Assembly (NCBI RefSeq): GCF_032062135.1
Contig: NC_092866.1
Coordinates: 29,292,639 to 29,356,638 of the forward strand
DNA from: Pyxicephalus adspersus
Lineage: Eukaryota > Chordata > Amphibia > Anura > Pyxicephalidae
DNA length: 64,000 nucleotides
Direction: 5' to 3'
Numbering within the stretch: the first letter of the stretch is position 1; each line of letters opens with the position of its first letter. A model generated the notes under the pieces. The model worked only from the letters and a program-made list of their open reading frames with translations, did not search any database and was not told the DNA's origin. The position numbers were made by a program, and so were the translations under genes. Of the stretch, positions 1 to 11,067 are shown piece by piece.

Positions 1-91
1 AAGTCAATTTTGATTTGTTTGAAGCAGTTCCTTTCTCTGAATTGTTGAAAAGCTAAAAACAGCACAATTGTCTTATTAAAACTGTTGTTTG

Positions 92-148
92 ATGCGCATA
101 GTTGTGCGCAAAACTCCAGGAGCCTTATGCGCATAGTTGTGCGCAAAA
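92..148. repeat. Short exact direct repeat with internal inverted repeat
   Basis: A 22-base string occurs exactly at 92-113 and again at 127-148. Each copy contains TGCGCA twice around TAGTTG, so each can form a small stem-loop. The GC-rich string stands out from its AT-rich surroundings. No function is assigned. Confidence 0.7.
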
Positions 149-1200
149 GCGGACCCGCTATGTGCGTGTGAACTGTGTTCTAACAGTTGAAAAACTCACC
201 GGCCACTTTTGCAGAGAAGGATCCTTATTTGTGTGTTTTTCTTTTAAGGTATATATTGTTTGTTTGCCTTTATGTGCACTCATGTATGTACATACATGCA
301 TATATGTATGTACGTATTTAGATGTGTGTACATATACATAGAAAAGAGAAATTATAGGAAGAAATAGGCAAAGAGGTTTTTAGGGGCATATTGCTTAACA
401 TGCTTCAAATTGAAAAGATAGCCTATTTCTTCCTATGATTTCTGATGTCATGGGGTTGGCTCCAAGCACCACATTCATGGAGGATATTGCTTCTGGTTTA
501 AAGGAGGAATCTACCTTTATGTGCTTCCACTACCAAGCTTAGGTGAGTAAGTCAATATAAAGTGGGCCAAGGTCTAAAATGCCATTCAAACCTGCATAAA
601 CACCCTGAAAGGCTGGAAAAACAAGAACAAATGTTTGGCTCAAAGTGAATTTGTCCCTGGAAGTTTGATATATTAGTACTATTTGTTTTGTGTAAACACC
701 TAAATAATGCATACAATCTGGTATTTAATTAGCAAAATAAGTTAAGCAACAACAGAACATCTGTTCCTTTCTAAGAGTGCTTGAGCCTGCTTGTAAGCTT
801 GGCAATCAATGTGGTTTGATGTTGTGCTTGGAAACCTGGACCTCCTTCCATCACAATCAGGTGTATTAGAACTCAGCTGGACAGCTAATTGACAACCTGT
901 TTGGAAAGCAAGTGGAAGTGTGTCTGTATACAATAGTGCTAAGATCAGGCAGCAAAGCACAATGTGAACAAACATATAACACTACTACAAATGAACAGAG
1001 GAGTTGTGCAGAACAGTGGCAGCAAATCAACATGAGTGCAAATGTCAGACTGTTAAAAAAACAAAGAAATAAAAACCATGACAATTTATTCATAAAAGGA
1101 AAATGTACATAAGACATTCAAATACCAATATGTGACATTGTGACTTTAGGAATGGGACAAAGGCTTCCAGGGGGGTCAAGTAGCAGTTTGTAGTGGAAAC
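149..1200. other. Unassigned AT-rich sequence
   Basis: No coding exon or named repeat is recognised. A short TGTA/CATA-rich stretch lies at about 275-340. Open frames on both strands between 740 and 1117 overlap each other and lack family resemblance or splice context. Confidence 0.4.
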
Positions 1201-1204
1201 CATG

Positions 1205-2045
1205 CATACATTAGTACTCAATATTTGTGGAAAAAATTACAAAACATTGCTGAAAAATTTCTAAACAAAACTAAACTAAACAGAAACGGCAATGGGAAAC
1301 CACGCACAAAAAACATGCATCTTAATGATCTACACCCAGATATCAAGGTTGTGTATCTGCCTAAAAACACAACAGCTATCCTCCAACCAATGGACCAGGG
1401 GAGGCATAGCTACATTAAAAGCGTACTATTTACACACAACATTTTCCAAAGCTATAGCAGCAACAGAAAGTAATGAAATAAACCCTTCATGAGTTTTGGA
1501 AATCATACATTTTACACTGCATAATGAACATCAAATCAGCTTGGGAAGGAGTGACAGAAAAATGTATGCAGGGTATATGGAAAAAATGCCTAAAGCATTT
1601 TGTGAATAATTTTAAAGAATTTGACATAAACCTATGTTGATGCCATAAATAAAAAAAAAATGCAGAACATGCTTATATTCTTAATTTAGATGTTCAGTTA
1701 AAAGATTTTGAAGAATGAGTCCAATATCTTGAAGGTGAGCTAACTAATGAGAATTTAATGGAAAAGGAAGCACTGCAGCGCTTGGAAGAGGTAGAAGAAG
1801 ATGAAAAAATGGAAGTACAAAAGTTCACTGCAAAGGGGTTAGCTTGTGTGTTTTTAAAAGTGAATGCAGCTATGTTGGAACTAGAGGCTATGACTCATAA
1901 TGTTGAATGGTTCACTTAAGTGGAGCTGCAAGTGAACAAACTTTTACAATACTATTGTGAAATTTATGAAGAAAAAAATAAAATTACAAAGCAGACCACA
2001 TTGACAGGATTTATCTTAAAAACTACATTAAGGGCCACTACCCCC
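1205..2045 (+). pseudogene. Tigger (pogo-type) transposase, C-terminal half, decayed
   Basis: The frame at 1225-1400 ends in a block reading KVVYLPKNTTAILQPMDQG, which is the hallmark of the DDE domain of Tigger/jerky/CENP-B-type transposases. Downstream, in shifted frames, come a stretch with WEGVTEKCMQGIWKKC (about 1525-1600), an acidic Glu/Leu-rich helix (1735-1915) and a tail with YEEKNKITKQTTLTGF near 1960-2015, matching the usual order of the Tigger C-terminus. The N-terminal helix-turn-helix part is absent, and frameshifts and stops break the rest. It is a fossil DNA transposon, not a host gene. Terminal inverted repeats were not found. Confidence 0.8.
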
Positions 2046-2477
2046 TACAATGTATTCCATTTCTTCACCTTCCTCTTTATCCTAACCTGGGCCTTCTACA
2101 GCCCCTGGGCCTGCTAATAACTCTGAAGATGAAACTGTTGACTGTGAAGCAATACCTGTACCACACTTGATTGATGATGACTAAAATCATTATTCTGTGT
2201 GTCTAAAGATTGTACAGTGCAGTCTTTGTTATGTCTTTCATGTTTTGTTATAAAGTACAGTATGTTAATGTGCTGTAATACAGAGTTATGCAAAGTTTCC
2301 TTTTTGTCCTTTTCTTTATTCACATACTGCAAAAATAACTTTTGTTATAAATGGTGTCATTAAAACAATACAGTGTGAAATTTATAAAGATGGTGACATA
2401 TACCCACTATTACACTACAGTACTTACTTACCAACCAATTTGCTTAACAACCTTGTCCTAGGAACAGAACTTGGTCA
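2046..2477. other. Unassigned sequence between Tigger remnant and MITE
   Basis: AT-rich with no recognisable coding block. It may include the 3' untranslated part of the Tigger element, but no terminal repeat could be pinned down. Confidence 0.3.
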
Positions 2478-3168
2478 TTAACCACCTGAGCGTTACACTG
2501 AGGTCTAGATTTCTGTACCAAAAGCGTTACAGGTTTTCATGAAATTTTTTTTTTTTAAATTGTAGACCTGTAACGTACAGAAATATGTCTGAATAGGGGT
2601 CTAGTAGATATAATGAATATAAAAAATGTTTGAAACACACAATCATGTAAAAAAAAAAAAAAATTACTTTAAATAAAATTGAAGGAAAAACACAAAATTC
2701 AGCTTAAACAAGAATACATAAATAAATGAAAAATACTGAAAATGCGATAATTCGGTATACTGTATAGTAATATATTTTTCTAAAACACCTCCCTAGTGTC
2801 CAACCTATAGACAAAACCACATAAATATATTTTCTATTATTTTGTATTGGATTGGATACAGGACTTTGTATTCAATCCAATACAAAATGAGAACAAAATT
2901 CAAACTCTCATTATGTATTGGATTGAATTTTCCCGCACACGCGCCGACGTCATCGCGCACGCACGCACAAGAAGCCGGCCGGCTTTTTTTTCCTCCGCCC
3001 GCCGGCTTCTTGTTTCAGAGAGCACCCGGCGCTGGAAGGAGAACGACGCGGGACGATCAGCGGGACCAGGTAAGTGAGGATTTTAATTTACGGAAAATCT
3101 CGGGGTTAACCAAAACAGCAACTTTTTTTAGCCCGTACGAAGGTCGGGCTTAACGGTCGGGAGGTTAA
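2478..3168. mobile_element. piggyBac-type MITE, copy A, flanked by TTAA
   Basis: The element starts with TTAACCACCTGAGCG and ends with CGGGAGGTTAA, so TTAA lies at both edges (2478-2481 and 3165-3168), as piggyBac insertion requires. The interior carries a local palindrome built on GTATTGGATTG (about 2845-2925) and a GC-rich block with a splice-donor-like CAGGTAAG near 3066. The same plan is seen in copies at 23532 and 37223 and at the left edge of the transposase copy at 33105. It has no transposase. Open frames inside it are chance products of the GC-rich block. Confidence 0.8.
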
Positions 3169-3299
3169 GTGAGAGGTATATGTATTGTTCTAAGCAACTT
3201 CACAGATCCTCCAGCACCATCTAGTAATACATTGAGGCACTGGCTTCACTTATCACACTATCTCTACTGAATCTTCTACCTTGGTGTGGGGAAATTGCT

Positions 3300-3700
3300 T
3301 AATATATTGAGTCCGTTGAGTCTCTGGCTAAAATCACAAAGAAATCTCTGACTGACAAGCAAAGCTCAAGCTCACCAAAATCTGCTTCCCAACAAGACAG
3401 GAATATCAAGCGTCAATTACTACGCAAAAAGAGCAACTGTCCTCTCTATCGCAAAAATAGTAGGATTTAGATAATAGAAATTACAATTTTAATATACATT
3501 TCTTGGGCATTCCAGAAACCTATAAACAACATGATCTGCAACACTTCCTGGTGGTGTATTTGATGCAAGCCTTGCAAATGAAACCCACAGAAAAACCTTG
3601 CTTAGTAATTGCAAGAGTGAACAGCGAAGATCATTTTCCCCAGCCTGCAAAATCCATTTTTCACTACTGTATCCAGGTAAACTGAGTGTCAATGTCAGTG
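3300..3700 (+). pseudogene. Tx1/L1-type LINE ORF1 fragment
   Basis: The frame around 3490-3685 reads like the central ORF1 RNA-binding region of L1-clade LINEs: a block similar to LGIPE, then a helix, then a basic stretch similar to the conserved RAHR...RPVI region. The preceding sequence is rich in Lys, Ser and Gln, as ORF1 N-termini often are. No intact start or full-length frame remains. The ORF2 scrap at 4290-4560 on the same strand probably belongs to the same decayed insertion. Confidence 0.5.
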
Positions 3701-4280
3701 AACACCTTATGTTACTTGAGAATGCAGATTCAACACTTGCCTGTCCTCAGGAACTCCATCCTTACCAGAGGATTGATTATCTAGGTTTATATGGTAGTAT
3801 TGATGTTGCATAATTAGGATTAATAATAAGAATAATTAAGATTTAAGAATAATTAAGATTACTATGTCTATCTTTGCAGCTTAAGGATTTTACATGATTT
3901 TAACACTTTAATTCACAGTTTGCAACTAGACTCTTGCCCCCCATTAATGTTATATGTTTACAGTTAGGAAAAAAGTTGAACTGTTGTTTTGATTAATACT
4001 GCTATTGGTAAAAGATAAAACACTTTGTTCAGGATATTTTAGTTTGGTTTAGCAGGGTTGTAATATATATGGCTAAACCAGGGTTTTCAATCCTAGTACT
4101 ACTGACAAAAGGGACAGCCTGTGACAGTTCATCTTGCCACTTCCAAAATTCTTAAATGCAATTTTATAAGGTATCATTTAGAGATATGCTACTCCTATTT
4201 GCTTATGGATAGGAGAAGGACATGGCTCCAAGCTGATTTTAAACAACCAATTAAATGCACAAGCCCTTAAAAAAGTGAAA
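3701..4280. other. Unassigned sequence
   Basis: AT-rich, no recognisable coding block. It lies between two LINE scraps on the same strand and may be decayed LINE interior. Confidence 0.3.
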
Positions 4281-4289
4281 TACACTAAA

Positions 4290-4565
4290 TATAAATACTA
4301 TCATTGGGCAACAAGACACAACCAGAAATCATGCAACTATTAGAACCATACTTCTCACCAATTTACTCCACTGACCCAGAAAAGGTGGATGCTTCTTACA
4401 GAATCTTAACATACTACCTCTCTCAACACAACAAAATACTTTGAATGCCCCCATAAATACATATAATAGCAAAGGCAAAGACCTTCCTTTGGGAAAGATA
4501 GTGGGTCTGGACAGACTCCCAGCTGAATTTTATAAACCTTTAGAGTAATACATTTCTCCACTTCC
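4290..4565 (+). pseudogene. Tx1/L1-type LINE ORF2 fragment (linker before RT)
   Basis: Conceptual translation across a frameshift gives a stretch resembling the L1 ORF2 linker before the reverse transcriptase, including a segment like LPLGKIVGLDRLPAEFYK. This is the conserved K-x-P-G-x-D-G-x-P-x-E-F-Y-K block of L1-clade LINEs. Neither the endonuclease nor the RT catalytic motif is present. Confidence 0.6.
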
Positions 4566-5400
4566 AAAATTAATTACTAAAAAGTAAACATTTTAGTGAT
4601 AGATCAGCTTTAACTCTTTGTTGCCCACAGCAGAGCCCTGGTGTACAAGGGCAGGTTGAGACTTGTGGCAGGGACAAGCAATCTTGTGCATCACATAGCA
4701 GCTGGCACCTTGCCAGCCACTCAGAACTCTTAAAGAACCACTCATAGCTACCCCCATCTTTATTGGGCTGCTGCGGGGAAATACTAAATGTAGCATATCC
4801 TCCAAGGGGATACAAAAATAAATTTTGACTGGTTGCAATGGGTGACTGCACCCACAGGACCTACTAGCCTGGTCCTGCTTTGCACTTGGGTTCTTTGCTG
4901 TTTGGCTCAGACCCTCCAATAGCAACTGGCCATCAAGCAAGGGAACCCGGAGCAAGTGCTGAATCTGGGCTAGCCAGCAAGGCAGCCAGGTAGAAAGTAA
5001 AGGGTCTAGTCTAACCATAAAGAGAGACAGGTGCTGGTGGGGGGGTTGGTGACTCAGCAAGGGAGCCAGGTGCAAGTGAAGCCTGACCCTCCATTTGCAC
5101 CCATCTTGCCACTATCATTCTTGGTAATCCAGACCCTGCAATTGCACCTGTCTTCCTTGCTGCCTATCCCAAAGCCAGCAATTGCACCTTTCTCTCTTGC
5201 TGGTTAGCCAGCTAGTTACTATACCTGTAAGTATTACTAATAATCCAATCCAAGGTCAATTTCTGATGGCTGCCCTGTTTTAGATGCCTAGGAGTGGTAA
5301 TAGGCAGTAATTGCTAGGCAAGTGTCTGCAAAAGCATAGCAAAACACTGTATTGTTTTTACTGGTAAAAAAAGCACCTGAATTAACCAAATTAACTTACA
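4566..5400. other. Unassigned, less AT-rich block with short recurring phrases
   Basis: More GC-rich than its surroundings, with loosely repeated phrases such as GCAATTGCACCT and CTTGCTGG between 4920 and 5215. A 160-codon open frame on the minus strand (4593-5075) has no recognisable motif and looks like a by-product of the composition. It may be the fringe of an unrecognised repeat. Confidence 0.35.
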
Positions 5401-5414
5401 AATGCTTACATAAG

Positions 5415-6022
5415 TGGTGACAAGTCGTTCCAAGTGTAGTCTTTGAAGGTGGTGTTGAGGATGAACATATTTCCCTCTTGAAGGAACAGAGACTCCTTGC
5501 TATAGATGGAGTTTTTACGGACACATGTGTGAGAACAATCAAAGGTGGTTATTGTTCTGATTTATTCAGAAAAGGTGGTGGTATTTATACAAAGTGAAGA
5601 ATTACAGAAAGGTAATTAAAATGTAAACAGTAAACAGTGATCTTTCAGGAATCCAGAGTCATTGATGGACCTGAACAATGCATGGCCCTGATATCTGGGC
5701 TATCTCCTCCCATGTCCCAATTTCATAGCCATTGTTTCTAATTTATACGTTGGTCATTGTCATTGTTGTTATTGATTCCTATTTATACTTTGGTTATTGT
5801 TACACAAAAGAAACTTAATGATATTTACAGGACAATCACTTTTCACAATGCAGTCAGTTTTCCAGATTTTTCAAAAATGGTGAACAATGGTCAGTTGGCC
5901 ACAAGCCTTGGCCCAGGAAAACAAAAAGTGTAGATAAAAAAAGTCCTTTGTTGGTATGAGGCAAAAGCCGTGTATGTAGTATACTTTATGATTCCTTCTT
6001 ATATATCAAAAAGTCCACATCA
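5415..6022 (-). mobile_element. Candidate solo LTR
   Basis: Read on the minus strand, the segment shows an LTR-like order: a possible TGTGGAC start near 6020, a TATAAATA box near 5590 and an AATAAA signal about 20 bases later near 5565, then a short tail toward 5415. This spacing of TATA and polyadenylation signals is typical of retroviral or gypsy-type LTRs. A convincing target-site duplication was not found, so the boundaries are uncertain. Confidence 0.35.
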
Positions 6023-6705
6023 GTAGTTGACACCATTTAAAACCACATGCAAAAAACAGCAGTGTAATCTAAGCCTAAATGTTTACCTTTAACTTATCTA
6101 GGTTTTGTGGTATTAAAACAAAAGTTTAACTTAAAATTTACAACTGAAATGCAGAACACAATTTCTACCATTCTGAATTTTGAAGCAAAGAAGGATATAG
6201 AAATATGCAAAGAGGAAGTAAACTAAATATTTAAAAGCAGACATGAGTAGTTTGAAGAATTTGCATGACCACCAAGGATGTAAGAGACCTAAGGAGTGCG
6301 GAATTTCCGAAAATTTCGGATTTTTGAATCGCCTGTAATTATAATGTATTAGCGCTATCTAGTGGCAACTGACAGAACTACACCCGAATAGACGCAGCTT
6401 TTTCCTCCTTGGGTATGCAAGGGCTATTCATGCCAGGGAAACTGAAGGATCCGGATTACGGATGGCCGGATTTTCAATTGTCAACCTGTACTAATTACTA
6501 AATAAGAAACAAAAGTCTTTGTGCATTGGTTAAGAGGATATTTTATCTAGAAGCAGCTACTTTTTATCTTTCTGATGGAGTTGCATTGGTAAACATGTCA
6601 AAGTGGTGCATATTCTAACTCTTTATATTAGTATTTCCCAGTAGTTACTGTACTATTGAATTTAACAAGATACCACATCCCAGTTAGCAATAATTACAAA
6701 TATTG
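6023..6705. other. Mostly unassigned; possible repeat at 6290-6490
   Basis: The stretch 6290-6490 has clustered inverted words (GGAATTTCCGAAAATTTCGG, then CCGGATTACGGATGGCCGG) and ends in GTCAACCTG, suggesting a short non-autonomous element. No clean terminal repeat was found. The rest is AT-rich. Confidence 0.3.
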
Positions 6706-7407
6706 TGTCACGCACGGAGAGACAGAACAACTATGAGACTCTATGGCTTGCACGGAGGTGGTGTGAGCCCTGAGAAGCGCCAAGGTGCAGAGTCCAAGCA
6801 GTAACCAGGTATTCTCCAGAGCCTCTGATGGTGAGGATGTTTTGCCACACTAAGGTGGGCAAAACACGGTAGCAAATCACAAAGCGGAAGGATAGTCAAG
6901 GAAGGCTGGGGTTGAGGCAGGCAGCAAGCAAGAGAGGTCAGATCACACGCCAGGGGTCAATAGCCGGGGGTCCAGGAAGCAGACACTAGTGACACAGGGG
7001 CCACTGCAGGCACAGGGAACACAGGAGACACTGGAAGCAACAGGAGGCACAGGTGACTCAGGGATATCTACATACAGACAGGAACACTGGAACAGCACAA
7101 GAAAGTTGGCTGGGAACCAACGGAATGGACAACAAGGGGTTAACACAGAAGCTGGACAAAGGAAACACTGAATTAAGCACCAGGTGAACAGGAACTAGCT
7201 CAACAGAAATATGAGCTTGGCACAATGGAGACACATTGCACGAATTAAGTGCAGTTTGTGAGCTAGCTAAATAGCCAGGGCTAGTCAAGAGGCGTTTTTT
7301 CTGATTGGCCAGTGGATTTGATTGAATTGATAAAGTTTGGAAACAGAGGCATGCCAAGCTTCTGAACTGCCCGCATGCGCTTTAGTGAGGAAGAGGTAAG
7401 TGTGACA
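6706..7407 (-). mobile_element. 702-bp solo LTR with 5-bp target-site duplication
   Basis: The segment begins with TGTCACGC and ends with GTGTGACA, giving TG...CA termini, and is flanked by an exact five-base duplication TATTG at 6701-6705 and 7408-7412. That combination is diagnostic of integrase-mediated LTR insertion. Two related copies occur, at 28621-29485 (opposite orientation) and 34203-34441 (truncated). No retroviral or gypsy coding sequence remains nearby, so this is a solo LTR left by recombination. The minus-strand assignment rests on resemblance of that orientation to C/T-rich frog LTRs and is tentative. The open frames inside it are not genes. Confidence 0.85.
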
Positions 7408-7412
7408 TATTG

Positions 7413-7700
7413 TATCAGGAATTGGAAGCATTTCATCACAAGCTCACAAGTCAACTAGTAGACGATTATTTAAGACCCTTTGTTTCTGGACTACCCTCTT
7501 TTCTTAAGGACACTCCCGATCTATTGAAAGTAATAGGAGGTATTTCTGTAGTTAGTGACTGCCTCTTGGTAACAATTTACATTGAAGCATTACATTCAAG
7601 TATATATCTTGATAAGGGAATCTCAGTGATTAATGAATTTCTGAGTGAAACAAACCAAACGCATATCCCTGGATATGCGGCCGGTTTCCTAAGCAGAAAA
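7413..7700 (+). pseudogene. Penelope-like element reverse transcriptase fragment
   Basis: The frame contains DYLRPFVSGLPSFLKDTPDLL followed about 25 residues later by a segment like LVTIYIEALHSSI...KGI. This matches the Penelope RT order (dkyLRPfv..lPSylkDT, then the palm motif with D-x-x-x-L-Y-T-S-I). The palm Asp is replaced by Ile and the Tyr by His, so it is dead. It abuts the solo LTR and is cut off at about 7700. A closely similar fragment lies at 20722-21126 on the other strand. Confidence 0.75.
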
Positions 7701-7839
7701 ACTACCCATGGAAAATAACTGCCAGAGGGCGTAAACCAATGGGCATGTACAATGACTTAATTGTTTAAAAAAGTTTCACTTTCACTGTTTATGAATGCTG
7801 CATGTCATGTTCTGCAGCCTTACATCTCTCCCAGTACAA

Positions 7840-8474
7840 ACCCCCATATCTCCTGACTAGTATGTCAGTCCCACTTGAAATTTTCAGGGTACACAGGGGA
7901 TCTTCATAGCTAACAGTACTCCATCTCCCTACCTTTACCAAATGTATACCTACCTGTCACAAAACTAGAAATGTCATACTACACTACCCTGTCCCCTTCC
8001 CTATCTTGAACCCCAATTGTTCTGGAAAGGGGAGATATGCATAACCAAAAATGTAGCTGCAAGTGGGGGCCATCTGTGGCTAACACCCCCTAAAATTTCA
8101 TCACTAGGCCATCTTCAGAACATAAAAAACTCTGCCCATACAAAAAACTACCCTGTTACACATTGGTGGAGGCTTCTAGCACCTGAACCCCAATTTCACT
8201 GGAACGGCGGGATACGGGTGAACAAAATTAGAGCTGCAAGTAGGGGACACCTGTGACTAATACCTCTAAAATGTCATCATTAGGCCCGTGTCAGAACATA
8301 AAGAACTCTGCCCATACAAAAAAACTACCCTGTTACACATTGGTGGAGTCTACTACCACCTGAACCCCAATATCTCTAGAACGGGGGGGAGGGGGTACAG
8401 GTGAACAAAATTAGAGGTGCAAGTGGGTGACACTTGTGGCTAACAACCCCTAAAATTTCATCATTAGGACATCC
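7840..8474. repeat. Tandem repeat, ~178-180 bp period
   Basis: The phrase GAACCCCAATNNNNCTGG recurs at about 8005, 8183 and 8363, and other blocks (CAAAATTAGAG..TGCAAGT, CTAAAATTTCATCA, AACTCTGCCCATACAAAA) keep the same spacing. A more diverged unit starts near 7845. That makes three clear units plus one partial unit. No coding capacity is seen. Confidence 0.8.
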
Positions 8475-8637
8475 AATGAGCTTACATTGAGTGCCAGTTT
8501 ACATGGAAGAGTATGCCCCCTCATGCCTCGCCATGCCTTGCTACAACATTATGTAAGAAAGATTTGCATGAAAATTATGTGAGAAAAATTTGCATAAAAT
8601 TTTATGTGGTTTTATATCTTACTGTCATTTATGTATA

Positions 8638-9890
8638 CGAGGGGGTGCTGAGAAGTTCCTGGTTTTGCCCCCTTTCAGATGAAATACAAAAATGAGTGTA
8701 GGAGCATATGACAGCCTAATATCTTAGTATGTAACTGCAAAAATCAGGTCTTAAAATTCTTAAAACCCTTTTTTTTCTTTTAGTGAGAAGCTGTGAGGCA
8801 CAAGCAAGTTTTACGTTGTTGAAGTTACCGTCCGTCATGAAGTTTTTGTTTCTCCAGGGAAAGTCAGGAAAGGACATTCACACTGAGATGTCACAAACAC
8901 TGAGGGCGAAGTGTTCTTCCTACAGCACTGTCAAAACCTGGATATCTCATTTCAAGACTGGGCATTTCACTGCTGAAGGTGAGCCCCGCAGTGGGCGCCC
9001 CCAAACCTCAGCTGACCCGGCAACCTGCGATGCTGTCCATGAGCTGATTATTGAGGACTGGCGAATATCCGCAAAAAAGATAGGCCCGACCCTTGACATC
9101 TTACGGGAGTGTATTGGGTTTGTTATCAATGTTTTGGGTGCCGAAATGTTTAAACAGTGATCAGAAGAAGGAACGGGTTGAAGCATCCAAAGCCGTTTTG
9201 GCCCATTTTGAAGCTGCACAGGACTTTTTGGCTAGGTTAGTGACTGAGGATGAAACCTGGCTCCACATCTATGATCCTGAAACCAAGGAACAGTCAAAGG
9301 AATAGCGCCTCAGCGGGTCCCCACGGTCGAAAAAGTTCCGAACCAAGAAATCAAAATAAGTCATGGCGTCCGTTTTCTGGTACAAAGAAGGTATTTTGTT
9401 GGTGGACTACCTACCTCAGGGCTCTAGTATCACCGGACAGTATTATGCTACCCTCCTGGACCAGCTGAAGGAGGTAATGAAGACGAAACACCGTGAAAAG
9501 TTGACCAAAGGGATCCTTTTTTTTGCAGGATAATGCAGCTGCGCACACATCCAACGCTGTGGCTGCCAATATGAACAACCTGGGTTTCCAATGGGTCCAC
9601 CATCCCCCCTACTCACCTGACCTGTTATCTGTTCCCAAATTTTAAGAAACACCTGAAGGGACATTGTTTTAGGGACATTATTTTGAGGACATTTCTGACG
9701 TCAAACATGCTGCTGAGAGCTGGTTTGTGGCCCAACCAAAGGACTTTTATTTGAACGGTCTAGAAAAGCTGCAACTATGCTGTACCAAGTGCATCAGTCT
9801 CAAGGGGGAATATGTTGAATAAATGTGTTATTTCATAACTCTGGCTCTCTTCTTTCTAGACAAAGCCAGGAACTTCTCAACACCCCCTCA
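8638..9890 (+). mobile_element. Complete mariner-family transposon, inactive
   Basis: The left terminus CGAGGGGGTGCTGAGAAGTT and the right terminus are imperfect inverted repeats of about 30 bases (two or three mismatches), and TA dinucleotides flank both ends (8636-8637 and 9891-9892). Length is 1253 bp, the usual size for mariner. The transposase gene inside is frameshifted. The copy sits directly against a Penelope 3' fragment on its right, so it may have inserted into that element. Confidence 0.93.
8837..9800 (+). pseudogene. mariner transposase (DD34D family), frameshifted
   Basis: From the Met at 8837 the frame has the N-terminal helix-turn-helix (KSGKDIHTEM, then SYSTVKTWISHFKTG) and the GEPRSGRPQT linker. 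After about 9075 the frame breaks. The catalytic part continues in other frames: VTEDETWLHIYDPE (first Asp, about 9240), a DNAAAHTSN block (second Asp, about 9530) and HHPPYSPDLL (third, about 9600-9625). The final mariner-type Asp region is degraded. It bound TIRs and cut DNA when active. Now it has several frameshifts and stops. Confidence 0.9.
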
Positions 9891-9892
9891 TA

Positions 9893-10985
9893 AAAGCCTG
9901 ACCATTAAACTCCTTCCAAAATTTGGTTCCCCCTAAAGGAAGCCGTATTGTTAGTTCTTTATCAAAATCTCCTCTAGGATTAGGATGCAATCTATCCTTA
10001 GCAATGAATTTTAACTTATCAACATCATAGTTGTGATATAGCCCCATATGATGGAAAAATAGGCTGATATTTCTACCACTCATAGTTATGAATGCAGGCT
10101 CATATATTCTCTTGCAAAATGCTCTCTTTGTCTTCCCTACATACTAGCTACCCCAGCAAGATGAATAATCCCCATGGAGTTGCAATCAGCGTATTCTCTT
10201 GGTTTGATTTTAATACTACTTGGGATAATACAATTATCACTACAATGATAAATCCACTTACACTGATTGCAATTCCACAGCGGTATGTACCTCGTTTTGT
10301 AACCTATTCCCTTTCAGATGCTCAGAAATTATCTTGCACCAATCTTTGAGAGATAGCAATTTTTTGTAGGGTGATTTGTGGACATGGAGCTATGAGTTTC
10401 CTACTAGTTGAATCAGTAGCTAACAGGGTCCAAAATCAGTTACAGATCTGTTGCATTTCACAGTGCTGAAATGAATACTGTGTAATTAGAATAACGTTAC
10501 ATTTCTGATTTTCTTGACTCTTAGTTTTGGAAAGATTTTGTTAACAGGTTCTGGTATTTGCTCTTAGACATGCCTTTTTTTAAGATTTTTGACTATGACC
10601 TAATTCCATTAACCTTGTTTTAAAGTCCTTAGCTGTCATTTCAAAATGTAAGTCGTATGAGCAATTTATCCGAATCCTTAAACATTTAGAGAATGATATA
10701 TTATTTTTCAATGGGACTTGATTAGGACTAGTCGCTAGTAGAATTGCATTACTTGCTGTAGGTTTACAAAAAACAAGAGAGGAATTTTAATGCTCTAAAT
10801 ATTTTTTTTTCATCATCTTCAGAGGGTTACAACAGTATTCTGCAAAAATCTAAAACTAGAAAGTAGCTCGATGGAAAACATGCATGGAGGTAGTTACAAA
10901 TATCATGACATTTTAGCAAACAGGAGATATCAAATTTTTCGACTCTTTCATAAAGACTAGCCGTTAGGTCTCCCATTATCATAAT
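9893..10985 (-). pseudogene. Penelope-like element, C-terminal RT and GIY-YIG part
   Basis: On the minus strand, blocks typical of the Penelope C-terminus appear in order, in shifted frames. About 10500-10345: VILITQYSFQHCEM, then LVQDNF, corresponding to the ITqYs..h..i..i..khW and LvhS.. region. Then a small Cys/Gly segment (10300-10250). About 10160-10090: a CPWGLFI...VGKTKRAF-like stretch corresponding to the GIY-YIG endonuclease. About 10075-9880: a GDFDKELTIR tail. Stops and frameshifts are frequent. The upstream RT core is missing. Confidence 0.65.
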
Positions 10986-11067
10986 GTCAATAATAATTTT
11001 AAATCATTGTGGTACAGAGGGAAGACACTTGATCTCCAAAGTGTCAGAATACATAGTTTAGCAGCAT

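Noticed and set aside
2842..3153. 103-codon frame with an Arg/Pro-rich product
   Set aside because: Lies wholly inside the piggyBac-type MITE, and equivalent frames are not kept in the other two copies.
4593..5075. 160-codon open frame, minus strand
   Set aside because: No domain or start context, composition driven by repeated CTTGCTGG-type phrases, and an overlapping frame on the same strand of similar quality.
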